Part shown: one piece after another, positions 1 to 6,676 of the stretch
How positions within the stretch are numbered: the first letter of the stretch is position 1
How the letters are laid out: every line of letters starts with the position of its first letter
DNA from: an uncultured Flavobacteriales bacterium
Lineage (GTDB): Bacteria; Bacteroidota; Bacteroidia; Flavobacteriales_D; Sanyastnellaceae
Direction of reading: 5' to 3'
NCBI GenBank assembly: GCA_937967465.1
Contig: CALBSW010000069.1
Location: 1 to 8,108 of the forward strand
DNA length: 8,108 bases
Made by a program: the position numbers and the translations under genes
The notes under the pieces: generated by a model
Database searches by the model: none
Told to the model about the DNA's origin: nothing
What the model saw: only the letters and a program-made list of their open reading frames with translations

Positions 1-118
1 CAAACGTTTCCTGAACGAGGTCGTTGGCGTCTTCCCGATCCCGGGTGAAGCCCATCGCAAACCCACTCAGGAAATCCTGATGGCTGATGAGCAGATTATT
101 GAATTCGAGGGTCGACAT
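1..118 (-). CDS. ECF-type RNA polymerase sigma factor (N-terminal fragment)
   Basis: Only the first 39 codons are in the window; the gene runs off the left edge. Reading leftward from an ATG at 118-116, the product begins MSTLEFNNLLISHQDFL and contains the segment DREDANDLVQETF. This matches sigma region 2.1-2.2 of sigma-70 family, ECF-type factors, which typically carry an (E/D)DA-D-L-Q-ETF signature where the protein binds core polymerase. Such proteins are usually about 160-190 residues and direct transcription of a small regulon. The gene lies downstream of, and on the same strand as, the B12-binding MerR gene at 315-1214. A promoter-like sequence and a cluster of operator-like repeats sit just before its start. 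The likely model is that the MerR protein represses this sigma factor until light destroys its cofactor. Family is fairly certain; the regulon is inferred. Confidence 0.85.
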   Translation of the reverse strand, partial: MSTLEFNNLLISHQDFLSGFAMGFTRDREDANDLVQETF

Positions 119-120
119 CT

Positions 121-203
121 TGTTCAGCGTTCTGACCCAAAGATTGAACAAACTTCTCTCGCTGGCAAGATTCTGTTCAACTTTTATCTCACAATGATGA
201 ACA
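121..203. promoter_or_regulatory. Two matched inverted-repeat operators, TGTTCA-N18-TGAACA
   Basis: Plus-strand TGTTCA occurs at 121-126 and 174-179, and its complement TGAACA at 145-150 and 198-203. These form two inverted repeats of identical geometry (18-base spacer), displaced from each other by exactly 53 bases, about five helical turns. By chance roughly 0.1 exact copies of this hexamer would be expected in the 196-base gap on both strands. The repeats flank and overlap the candidate sigma gene promoter at 138-169. The natural candidate ligand is the MerR-type repressor encoded next door; binding is inferred, not shown. An alternative is autoregulation by another factor encoded outside the window. 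Confidence 0.6.
138..169 (-). promoter_or_regulatory. Candidate promoter of the sigma factor gene
   Basis: On the minus strand, CTTG (169-166) is followed after exactly 20 bases by AATCTTTG (145-138). The Bacteroidota housekeeping consensus is TTTG at -33 and TAnnTTTG at -7 with 19-21 bases between, so each box differs from consensus at one position and the spacing is right. Transcription would start near 134, leaving a leader of roughly 16 bases before the ATG at 118. The operator-like TGAACA at 145-150 lies in the spacer and touches the -7 box, and another copy at 174-179 lies just upstream of the -33 box. A repressor bound there would block polymerase. Confidence 0.45.
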
Positions 204-235
204 AAATGAGTGTTTGCTGTGGTTTCGGCACGTTT

Positions 236-265
236 TGTTCAACCTAAAAGGCACGAAGGTTCAAC
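236..265. repeat. Direct repeat pair GTTCAACC, part of the same operator array
   Basis: GTTCAACC occurs at 237-244 and again at 259-266, a 22-base period or about two helical turns. The first copy extends to TGTTCAAC (236-243), the same half-site as in the inverted repeats at 121-203; the second reads GGTTCAAC (258-265). Direct repeats of a short half-site on a period of about 11 bases are, as I recall, the binding mode described for Thermus CarH, so a 22-base period is compatible with it. The pair lies between the terminator-like hairpin after the MerR gene and the sigma gene promoter. Confidence 0.45.
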
Positions 266-290
266 CCGAGCGTGTTGCGCGAGCTTTACC

Positions 291-310
291 AAAAGGCCCT
301 CCAACGGGCC
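291..310 (-). terminator. Terminator-like hairpin after the MerR gene
   Basis: On the minus strand, GGCCC (310-306) and GGGCC (299-295) can form a five-base-pair all-GC stem with a six-base loop, followed at once by TTTT (294-291). It begins four bases after the TGA stop of the MerR gene (317-315). The stem is short and the T run is only four bases, so termination may be partial. If it works, it separates the regulator transcript from the sigma gene, which agrees with the sigma gene having its own promoter and operators. Confidence 0.45.
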
Positions 311-314
311 AAAC

Positions 315-1214
315 TCAGTGGTTGAGCAAAGAACCAATCAGGGATTGGCCATCTGCATGGAGGGCGATTCCCTCGGACGGAGTGTCCACTCCATCGAATA
401 CCCGGCCCGCAAAGTGGAACCGAAGCGAAGTCCCTTCAGCTTCTCTTTGGACACGGGCGAGATAATCCCCAACACCCTGCTCCGATGGGTAGGTGGTGCA
501 ATAGGCGACGCAGTTGACGCCTGGGAATTGATTGTCCAGTTGGGTCAAGTCCTCCAGTGGGACCGATTGGCCCAAGAACAAGCTCTTGTAACCCGCATTC
601 CGCAAGAGGTAGTGGACCATCAACAAGCTGATGTCGTGGATTTCACGCTCGGGCAGGAACAAGGCGAACACCGCCCCGTCGTAAGCTGGATCCACCGCAG
701 GCATGTCATCCACGGCACCAAAGAGGCGCTGTCGAATCAGATTGCTCACGAAATGCTCATGGGCCGGACAAATGGCGCTCGTCAACCACAGCATTCCAAT
801 CTGCCCCATGAACGGCAGGTACAGCCGAAGGAACAGACCGCTCAAGCCCGCCTGCTCCTCGAACGTGGCCGACACACTTCGAAACAACTGCTCGTCGAAG
901 TTGAGCATGCTGATTTTGAGCATGCCCAACCAGTGCTCTTCCGACGTTGTTTCGGTCTGGAGCTCTTGAAGCGCTTCCCGCACTTCGTGGTCGCTCATGG
1001 CGGCGATGCGCGAAATCTTGTGCCCTTTCTGGTTGAGCAAGCTGACGTTCAGGAGGAGCTTCAGATCCTCAGAGGTGTAGAACCGAATGTTGGTCGACGT
1101 CCGTCGAGGCTCCAAAAGCCCATACCGCTGCTCCCATGCACGGATGGTGTGGGCTTTGATCCCGGTAAAATGTTCCAGGTCCTTGATGGAAAATTCCTGC
1201 ACGCTTGGGCTCAC
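315..1214 (-). CDS. MerR-family transcriptional regulator with cobalamin-binding domain (CarH/LitR-like)
   Basis: The 299-residue product has a MerR-type winged helix at about residues 8-75, with the family core KAHTIRAWEQRYGLLEP (20-36) and NIRFYTSEDL (42-51). A helical-bundle segment (about 90-165) follows, then a Rossmann-like B12-binding domain (about 178-275). The segment W143-x9-E153-H154 matches the W-x9-EH motif of photoreceptors of the CarH group, where the Trp and His lie over the adenosylcobalamin. His193 in E-I-H-D-I-S matches the ligand of the usual E/D-x-H-x-x-G motif, but with Ser196 in place of Gly. In CarH/LitR the protein represses DNA in the dark and is released when light breaks the cofactor. 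The start is a GTG at 1214; no ATG fits better, and a GTG at codon 5 is a weaker alternative. The upstream gap is shared with the divergent GlmU-like gene, and the sigma gene lies downstream. Family is confident; light sensing is inferred. Confidence 0.88.
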   Translation of the reverse strand: MSPSVQEFSIKDLEHFTGIKAHTIRAWEQRYGLLEPRRTSTNIRFYTSEDLKLLLNVSLLNQKGHKISRIAAMSDHEVREALQELQTETTSEEHWLGMLKISMLNFDEQLFRSVSATFEEQAGLSGLFLRLYLPFMGQIGMLWLTSAICPAHEHFVSNLIRQRLFGAVDDMPAVDPAYDGAVFALFLPEREIHDISLLMVHYLLRNAGYKSLFLGQSVPLEDLTQLDNQFPGVNCVAYCTTYPSEQGVGDYLARVQREAEGTSLRFHFAGRVFDGVDTPSEGIALHADGQSLIGSLLNH

Positions 1215-1244
1215 AAACGGACCAACAGAGAAGTCGATCCGAGG

Positions 1245-1277
1245 TTCATTACAAAGATGAGAAGCCCCTTAGTTTTG
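1245..1277 (+). promoter_or_regulatory. Promoter of the GlmU-like gene, perfect TAnnTTTG box
   Basis: TAGTTTTG at 1270-1277 matches the Bacteroidota -7 consensus TAnnTTTG exactly. A -33 box is poor: TTCA at 1245-1248 lies 21 bases upstream, in the right place but a weak match. Transcription would begin near 1281-1284, giving a leader of about 20 bases before the ATG at 1301. The region is the 86-base gap between two divergent genes. On the opposite strand CATCTTTG (1259-1252) differs by one base from a -7 box and could serve the MerR gene, but I see no good -33 partner. AGGTTCA at 1242-1248 repeats the half-site seen at 257-263, so both promoters might feel the MerR protein. Confidence 0.5.
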
Positions 1278-1300
1278 ACAGGCCCCCAGAGTCCGAGTCC

Positions 1301-2434
1301 ATGCCCATGATTGACCTCTTCCATGACAACGCCTGCAGTCGCCTCTACCCGTTTCACCTCGTTGAAGGCGTGGGGGGAATTCGCCATGGTGCCTTCACGC
1401 AACAAGAGCGCTGGGATCGCGTGGAAGCCGAGCTCGCTTCGAAGGGCTGGTCCGGTGAGATTGCGGTCAACGCGCGTTGGATTCCGGATGCGGGGACGGC
1501 CGATGACATCCTCAATGGCACACTGCCTTTTGGACAGGACGGCCTGGTTTTGGCGCGTGGTACAAACGAAGCGGGCCACCCCCACCTCGAAGCTGCACCC
1601 CGCAGCCCGCGGATGTTGGAGCACGCCAATGACCTGTTTGCCGGATTGGCAGAACAGCTGGAGCTTGACCTCCAGTGGATGCGGACGAGCTGGGCGTTGA
1701 AGCCGTTCGCGGCTTCGGGCTCAACCCATGTCTATGGTCCCACCGACAACATTTGGGTGTCCGACACAGCCAAGGTGCGGGCTGCCAGTCTGGACGCGTC
1801 CAGCGGCACCATCGTGATTGGGCCGAATGCCACGCTCGAACCCGGAAGCCACGTCGAAGGCCCAGTGGTCATCCAGGAAGGGGCAGTCGTGCGAACCGGC
1901 GCGCACATTCGGGGCGCCACGGTCATTGGACCGCATTGCAAGGTGGGCGGTGAAGTCTCCAACGTGAATTTCCAAGGCTGGGCCAACAAGGCCCACGGTG
2001 GCTTCCTCGGCAACAGCGTCATTGGGCGGTGGTGCAACTTGGGCGCCGGCACCACATCCAGCAACTTGAAGAACACCTATGGCACTGTTCGCCAATGGTC
2101 CATGCAAGACAAGGGAATGGTCGATTCGGGGCTCCAGTTCTGCGGCGTCCTGATGGGCGACCACAGCAAGTGTGGCATTGGCACCACGCTCAACACCGGC
2201 TCCATTTTCGGACCGGCTTGCGTGGTCTTCGACGCGGGGTTCCCTCCCAAGCACCTCCCCCCCTTCTCTTGGCACAACGTCCGTGAAGGCAGCACCGACC
2301 TCCACGACCTCCCCCGCATGCTGGCCACGGCGGACGTCGTCATGGCCCGTCGCGGTATGTCGATGTCACAGCAGGCCAAGGACAATCTGTCAGCCTTGCA
2401 CCTTCAAGTCCAGCGGGACACCGCCTCCAACTGA
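1301..2434 (+). CDS. GlmU-like left-handed beta-helix protein (putative sugar-nucleotide transferase family)
   Basis: The 377-residue product resembles the Bacteroidota proteins annotated as GlmU family or putative sugar nucleotidyltransferase. An N-terminal domain (about 1-135) begins LFHDNACSRLYPF and includes GIRHGAFTQQERWD, matching that family's N-terminus. It lacks the LxxGxGTRM nucleotide-binding motif of true GlmU. The C-terminal half (about 145-310) is a run of hexapeptide repeats such as VIGPNATLEPGSHVEG, forming a left-handed beta-helix typical of acyltransferases. The segment K230-A-H232-G-G-F-L-G, followed by IGRWCNLGAGT, lines up with KAGHLTYLGD and VNIGAGT of E. coli GlmU, so His232 may correspond to catalytic His363. 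The likely role is acyl transfer to a sugar or cell-envelope precursor; the substrate is unknown. ATG at 1301 is chosen because it follows the TAnnTTTG box; ATG at 1307 is equally possible. An in-frame TTG further upstream overlaps the MerR gene and is unlikely. Confidence 0.85.
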   Translation: MPMIDLFHDNACSRLYPFHLVEGVGGIRHGAFTQQERWDRVEAELASKGWSGEIAVNARWIPDAGTADDILNGTLPFGQDGLVLARGTNEAGHPHLEAAPRSPRMLEHANDLFAGLAEQLELDLQWMRTSWALKPFAASGSTHVYGPTDNIWVSDTAKVRAASLDASSGTIVIGPNATLEPGSHVEGPVVIQEGAVVRTGAHIRGATVIGPHCKVGGEVSNVNFQGWANKAHGGFLGNSVIGRWCNLGAGTTSSNLKNTYGTVRQWSMQDKGMVDSGLQFCGVLMGDHSKCGIGTTLNTGSIFGPACVVFDAGFPPKHLPPFSWHNVREGSTDLHDLPRMLATADVVMARRGMSMSQQAKDNLSALHLQVQRDTASN

Positions 2435-2444
2435 CATTCTGTCC

Positions 2445-2470
2445 CCTGACCCGCCCCGCGGCGATTCAGG
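2445..2470 (+). other. Interrupted hairpin between the GlmU-like gene and lon
   Basis: CCTGA (2445-2449) pairs with TCAGG (2466-2470). After a two-by-two internal loop, CGCC (2452-2455) pairs with GGCG (2460-2463) around a four-base loop, giving nine base pairs in all. No real T run follows (CCCGATTTG), so it is a poor intrinsic terminator. It starts 10 bases after the GlmU-like stop and ends 26 bases before the lon ATG. It could be a weak terminator, an RNA processing site or a leader structure that sets lon expression. In a GC-rich region such pairings also arise by chance. I see no convincing promoter in this 62-base gap. Confidence 0.3.
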
Positions 2471-2496
2471 CCCGATTTGTGACCTTCGCCCAGCCC

Positions 2497-4941
2497 ATGA
2501 GTGACGAACCCAACGTGCAAGTGCTGCTGTCCGATGACGCGGACGATCAAGTCAGCATCCCCCTGCTGAGCTCAGAAGATGAGGCGGCCATGGAACGCGA
2601 GAGCACCCCGGAGGACCTGCCCATCCTTCCGCTCCGCAACACCGTCCTGTTTCCGGGTGTGGTCCTGCCCATCAATGTGGGCCGCGACCAAAGCTTGAAC
2701 CTGCTGAAAGAAGCCAACAAGGGCGGGCACGACATCGGCGTGATGACCCAGCGGGACGGCGAGGTGGAGAACCCCGCCCCAGCAGACCTTCACGACGTGA
2801 GGACCGTGGCGCGCATTGTCAAGATGTTGCGCATGCCTGACGGATCCAACACCGTGATCATCCAAGGCAAACGCCGCTGCAGGATGGGCGAGGTGGTCAG
2901 CGAAGACCCTTATCTGCGGGCCAAGGTGACGCCCTTCCCGGATGCCGACACGGATTGGTCGGATACCGAGAAGGAAGCCCTCCAGCAATCGCTGCAGGAG
3001 ATGAGCATGGAGGTCATTCAGAACAGCCCCAACATTCCTTCCGAGGCAGCCATCGCCATCAAGAACATCGACTCCCTGCGGTTCCTGGTGCACTTCATCG
3101 CCGCCAACATGAACGCGGAGAAGTCCCAGAAGCAAGACCTGCTCGAGGTTGAGGGACTCCGGGAACGCGTGGAAAAGGTGATGGAATTGCTCGGTGAAGA
3201 GCTCCAGGTGCTCGCGCTGAAGAACGACATCCAAAGCCGCGTCAAGACGGACATCGAAAAGCAACAGCGCGAGTTCTTCCTGCACCAGCAGATGAAACAG
3301 ATCCAAGAAGAACTTGGATCGGACCCGCACAAGGAGGACATCGCAGGCAAAAAGGCCCGCGCTGAGCTGAAGGACTGGCCGGAGAAAGTCGCCGAGACCT
3401 TTGCCAAGGAGATCGGCAAGCTCGAGCGGATGAACACCCAGAGCGCGGAGTACAGTGTCCAGTCCAACTACCTCGACCTGCTGCTGGATTTGCCTTGGAA
3501 CATCACGTCCGAGGACAATTTCGACCTGTCTCATGCCCAGGAGATCCTCGACGAGGACCACTACGGCCTGGAAAAAGTCAAAGAGCGCATCATCGAACAC
3601 CTGGCCGTCCTCAAGTTGAAGGGCGACATGAAATCGCCGATCATTTGCCTGTATGGACCTCCGGGTGTCGGCAAGACCTCCCTCGGAAAATCCATTGCCA
3701 AGGCCCTGGGGCGCGAATACGTGCGCATGTCGCTTGGCGGCTTGCGCGACGAGGCGGAAATCCGGGGTCACCGCAAGACCTACATCGGCGCCATGCCGGG
3801 CCGGGTCATCCAGAACCTCAAGAAATCGGGCACCTCCAACCCGCTGTTCGTCCTCGACGAGATCGACAAGCTGAGCCGCGACGTTCACGGAGACCCTTCT
3901 TCTGCCATGCTCGAAGTCCTCGACCCCGAGCAAAACAGTGCGTTCTACGACAACTACCTCGAGCTCGACTACGACCTCTCCAAGGTCATGTTCCTCGCCA
4001 CCTCCAACAGCTTGGCCACCATCCAACCGGCCCTGCGCGACCGCATGGAAATCATCGAGGTCTCCGGCTACACGGTCGAGGAGAAAGTCCAGATTGCCAA
4101 GCGGCACCTCATCGGCAAGCACGTCGAGGAAACCGGCATCACCGCGGACCAAATCGAAATCCCCGACGCCACCCTCGAGAAGATTTGTGCCGAGTACACC
4201 AACGAGAGCGGGGTGCGCGGCCTGGACAAGCGCATCGCAAAGGTGGTCCGACACCGGGCCGTTCAAGTGGCCATGGACATTGCGCACGACGCGGCCATTC
4301 AGCCCGACGAGCTCACCGAGATCCTCGGCCCGTCGCACGAGAAAGAGCGCTACGAAGGCAATGATGTCGCCGGCGTCGTCACCGGTTTGGCCTGGACGCC
4401 GGCTGGCGGAGACATTCTGTTCATCGAAACGAGCATCGTCAAAGGCAAAGGCAAACTGACCCTCACGGGCAACCTGGGTGATGTGATGAAGGAAAGCGCC
4501 GTCATCGCCCTCCAATACCTCAAGGCGCATGCTACCGAACTCGGGCTGGACCCCAAGGTCTTCGACGCCTACGACGTCCATGTACACGTCCCAGCGGGCG
4601 CCATTCCCAAGGATGGCCCTTCTGCCGGCATCACCATGCTGACCGCCTTGGCCTCGATTTTCACCCAGCGGAAAGTCCGGAAGTTCTTGGCGATGACGGG
4701 GGAAATCACCCTCCGTGGGCAGGTGCTCCCCGTGGGGGGCATCAAGGAAAAGTTGCTGGCTGCACGGCGCGCAGGCATTCAGGAAATCGTGCTCTGCGAG
4801 GCCAACCGCAAACATGTGGAGGACATCCAGGCACGATACCTCAAGGGATTGCGTTTCCACTACGTCCAAAACATGTCAGACGTGATGGATCGCGCCCTCC
4901 TCAAGGAAAAAGTCAAAGCCCCGATCGACGTGACGCCATGA
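2497..4941 (+). CDS. lon: ATP-dependent Lon protease (endopeptidase La)
   Basis: The 814-residue product is a complete LonA-type protease, a cytoplasmic hexamer that unfolds and degrades damaged and short-lived regulatory proteins. An acidic N-terminal extension of about 40 residues, usual in Bacteroidota Lon, precedes the substrate-binding N domain that opens LPILPLRNTVLFPGVV (41-56). A coiled-coil region includes REFFLHQQMKQIQEELG. The AAA+ module has Walker A GPPGVGKT (387-394) and Walker B FVLDE (451-455). The protease domain has the catalytic dyad Ser709 (in KDGPSAG) and Lys752 (in GGIKEK), with the 43-residue spacing seen in E. coli (Ser679/Lys722). No key residue is missing. ATG at 2497 is preferred over an in-frame GTG at 2479, because GTG starts are less common and the GTG lies only eight bases past the hairpin; the longer form would add six residues. 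The stop overlaps the porQ start by four bases. Confidence 0.98.
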   Translation: MSDEPNVQVLLSDDADDQVSIPLLSSEDEAAMERESTPEDLPILPLRNTVLFPGVVLPINVGRDQSLNLLKEANKGGHDIGVMTQRDGEVENPAPADLHDVRTVARIVKMLRMPDGSNTVIIQGKRRCRMGEVVSEDPYLRAKVTPFPDADTDWSDTEKEALQQSLQEMSMEVIQNSPNIPSEAAIAIKNIDSLRFLVHFIAANMNAEKSQKQDLLEVEGLRERVEKVMELLGEELQVLALKNDIQSRVKTDIEKQQREFFLHQQMKQIQEELGSDPHKEDIAGKKARAELKDWPEKVAETFAKEIGKLERMNTQSAEYSVQSNYLDLLLDLPWNITSEDNFDLSHAQEILDEDHYGLEKVKERIIEHLAVLKLKGDMKSPIICLYGPPGVGKTSLGKSIAKALGREYVRMSLGGLRDEAEIRGHRKTYIGAMPGRVIQNLKKSGTSNPLFVLDEIDKLSRDVHGDPSSAMLEVLDPEQNSAFYDNYLELDYDLSKVMFLATSNSLATIQPALRDRMEIIEVSGYTVEEKVQIAKRHLIGKHVEETGITADQIEIPDATLEKICAEYTNESGVRGLDKRIAKVVRHRAVQVAMDIAHDAAIQPDELTEILGPSHEKERYEGNDVAGVVTGLAWTPAGGDILFIETSIVKGKGKLTLTGNLGDVMKESAVIALQYLKAHATELGLDPKVFDAYDVHVHVPAGAIPKDGPSAGITMLTALASIFTQRKVRKFLAMTGEITLRGQVLPVGGIKEKLLAARRAGIQEIVLCEANRKHVEDIQARYLKGLRFHYVQNMSDVMDRALLKEKVKAPIDVTP

Positions 4942-5981
4942 AGCGTACCCGGGCCCAAAAGGTGTTGGCGGCTGTGTTCGCCTTGGTGCTGACCAGCGCG
5001 TCCGCACAAAGTCAGGACGCCCTGCGCCCGGCCCTGCTCGACTTGCCGCTCAGCGCCCGGTTTGCCGGCTCGGCTGAAAGCATGGGCGCCCCCCTCCAAT
5101 CCACCTTGGGAGATGTCCTGATGCAGCCCGCTTTGTTGGACACCAGCCATGCCGGGCAACTGCACTTGGGCTACATGGACTACTTCTCCGGGACCGCCCA
5201 AGCCGCCGCCATCTACGCCCGGCGTCCAGAAGGCCGGAAATGGGTGTGGCACACTGGATTGCGCAACCTCGGCTTCGGTGAATTCACCGGACGGGACCCT
5301 GCCGGCGTGGAGACGGGCAGCTTTTCTGCATCCGACGTGGCTTGGGTTTCTGGCGCCGCCATTCCGCTCGACTCCAACCTCACCGTGGGAACCAGCCTTT
5401 GGTTGGGCCAAAGCGTCCTGGCCGATCGACGTTCGGCATTTGGGCAGCTGGACCTTGGGGCGACCTACCTGCGACAGGGCCGACAACTTCGCATTGCGGC
5501 CCTCTGGCGTCCGTGGGGCGGCATGACCAACGCCGGTGGAACGACGTCTTCTGCCCGCTTCGAAGGAGACCTGCGGCTCTCGATGTCCAAGGGGTTTGCC
5601 AACGCCCCGTTCACCTTGACTGCCACCTATGACGAGCTCCAAACCTGGGACCTCGCTCCGGACGGGCTGTACGACGACACCATCGACCCTTTGACGGGAG
5701 ACACCATTGCGAATGGGACGTGGGCATTCGGAGATCGCCTGCTTCGCCACCTGGCCATTGGTGCTGAATTGGACCTGGGCGACGGGCTTCGATTCCGTTT
5801 TGGATACCACCACCGCCGCCGCCAGGAATTGCGGCTGGCCAATGCCCCCGGCACTGCTGGCTTTGCCTGGGGACTCGACCTCAACGTGCGCCGCTTTCAA
5901 GTGGCCATCGCACGCAACACTTACCACACCGCAGGCGCCTCGACGCACCTGGCCCTGCGCACCCGACTCACCGACCGCTGA
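4938..5981 (+). CDS. porQ: Type IX secretion system outer-membrane protein PorQ
   Basis: The 347-residue product starts with a Sec signal peptide: basic MKRTRAQK, a hydrophobic core, and an ASA-Q cleavage site after residue 23. The mature part is a predicted PorV-like beta-barrel. It carries family features from memory: an opening of the type LLDLPLSARFAG, then a PALL segment, then LHLGYMDYFSG, FGEFTGRDPAGVETGSFSASD and QLDLGATYL, and a C-terminal strand region with TYHTAGASTHLAL. PorQ is needed for type IX secretion, which exports cell-surface and gliding proteins across the outer membrane in Bacteroidota; its precise role is not settled. Its ATG overlaps the lon stop as ATGA (4938-4941), and cmk follows after two bases. 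As I recall, porQ and cmk are neighbours in several Bacteroidota genomes, which supports the call. PorV is the main alternative, but it is usually longer and lacks this cmk neighbour. Confidence 0.88.
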   Translation: MKRTRAQKVLAAVFALVLTSASAQSQDALRPALLDLPLSARFAGSAESMGAPLQSTLGDVLMQPALLDTSHAGQLHLGYMDYFSGTAQAAAIYARRPEGRKWVWHTGLRNLGFGEFTGRDPAGVETGSFSASDVAWVSGAAIPLDSNLTVGTSLWLGQSVLADRRSAFGQLDLGATYLRQGRQLRIAALWRPWGGMTNAGGTTSSARFEGDLRLSMSKGFANAPFTLTATYDELQTWDLAPDGLYDDTIDPLTGDTIANGTWAFGDRLLRHLAIGAELDLGDGLRFRFGYHHRRRQELRLANAPGTAGFAWGLDLNVRRFQVAIARNTYHTAGASTHLALRTRLTDR

Positions 5982-5983
5982 CC

Positions 5984-6676
5984 ATGAAACGCATCCGAAT
6001 CGCCATCGACGGCCTCAGCGCCTCCGGGAAAAGCACCCTCGCCCAAGGGTTGGCCAAATCCCTGAATTACCTCTACATCGATTCCGGTGCGATGTACCGT
6101 GCCGTGGCCCTCTTCGCTTTGCGCGAAAAGCTCATCGACCGAGAGGGACAGCTCAATGAGTCCGGGTTGGTGAACGCACTGGACCGCGTCTTCCTCACTT
6201 TCCGTTTCAACCCGGCATCCGGTCGGGGGGAAATGTGCCTCAATGGCCGCAACGTCGAGAAGGAGATCCGAACCCATGAGGTCTCCCGCCATGTGAGCAT
6301 CGTGGCCAAACTCGCTGCAGTGCGCGACAAATTGGTCAAGTCCCAGCAACGGATGGCCGAGGACGGCGGTGTGGTCATGGACGGTCGGGACATCGGAACG
6401 GTGGTGCTCCCAGGAGCGGAAGTCAAGTTCTTCATGACAGCGAGTATTGAAGCCCGCGCTCAGCGTCGCCATGCGGAGTTGGCCAAGCGGGGACGCAGCG
6501 TCACCATGGAAGAGGTTCAAGCCAACTTGCTCGAACGGGACCACATCGACTCCACACGGGACATCGGTCCCCTGCAACAGGCGGAGGACGCGATCGTCAT
6601 CGACAACAGCGAGCTCTCCATCGAACAGCAATTCGAGCACATGATGGCCATCATCCAAGATGCGCTCCATGACTGA
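5984..6676 (+). CDS. cmk: Cytidylate kinase, (d)CMP kinase
   Basis: The 230-residue product phosphorylates CMP and dCMP with ATP in the cytoplasm, feeding CTP and dCTP pools. The P-loop is GLSASGKST (10-18). The family segment D33-S-G-A-M-Y-R39 matches D(T/S)GAMYR of the nucleotide-binding site. Further family motifs are IRTHEVS (95-101), GRDIGTVVLP (134-143), and RDHIDSTRD (185-193), which contains the Asp and Arg residues typical of the CMP-binding and lid region. Length is normal for the bacterial enzyme. The start lies two bases after the porQ stop; its last eight bases overlap the start of the glycoside hydrolase gene in another frame. No Shine-Dalgarno sequence is apparent, so expression probably depends on coupling to upstream translation. 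Confidence 0.97.
   Translation: MKRIRIAIDGLSASGKSTLAQGLAKSLNYLYIDSGAMYRAVALFALREKLIDREGQLNESGLVNALDRVFLTFRFNPASGRGEMCLNGRNVEKEIRTHEVSRHVSIVAKLAAVRDKLVKSQQRMAEDGGVVMDGRDIGTVVLPGAEVKFFMTASIEARAQRRHAELAKRGRSVTMEEVQANLLERDHIDSTRDIGPLQQAEDAIVIDNSELSIEQQFEHMMAIIQDALHD

Noticed and set aside
119..314. The repeat cluster as a CRISPR array or mobile-element end
   Set aside because: The units are only 6-8 bases, occur in both orientations and are not separated by uniform spacers; their position over a promoter suits transcription factor sites.
210..1310. A 366-codon plus-strand open frame over the MerR gene
   Set aside because: It is antisense to the well-supported MerR/B12 regulator and shows no domain of its own.
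2479..2496. GTG start giving lon six extra residues
   Set aside because: The ATG at 2497 is a better start codon; no ribosome binding site favours the GTG, and it lies only eight bases past the hairpin.
2572..4869. A 765-codon open frame on the minus strand opposite lon
   Set aside because: lon is complete with all catalytic motifs in the other strand. The antisense frame has low-complexity V/L/D/H-rich composition, no recognisable domain, and is explained by GC-rich codon bias in lon.
4860..5948. A 362-codon minus-strand open frame opposite porQ
   Set aside because: Composition is rich in G, R, V and Q without domains, and porQ fits a known family with signal peptide and operon context.
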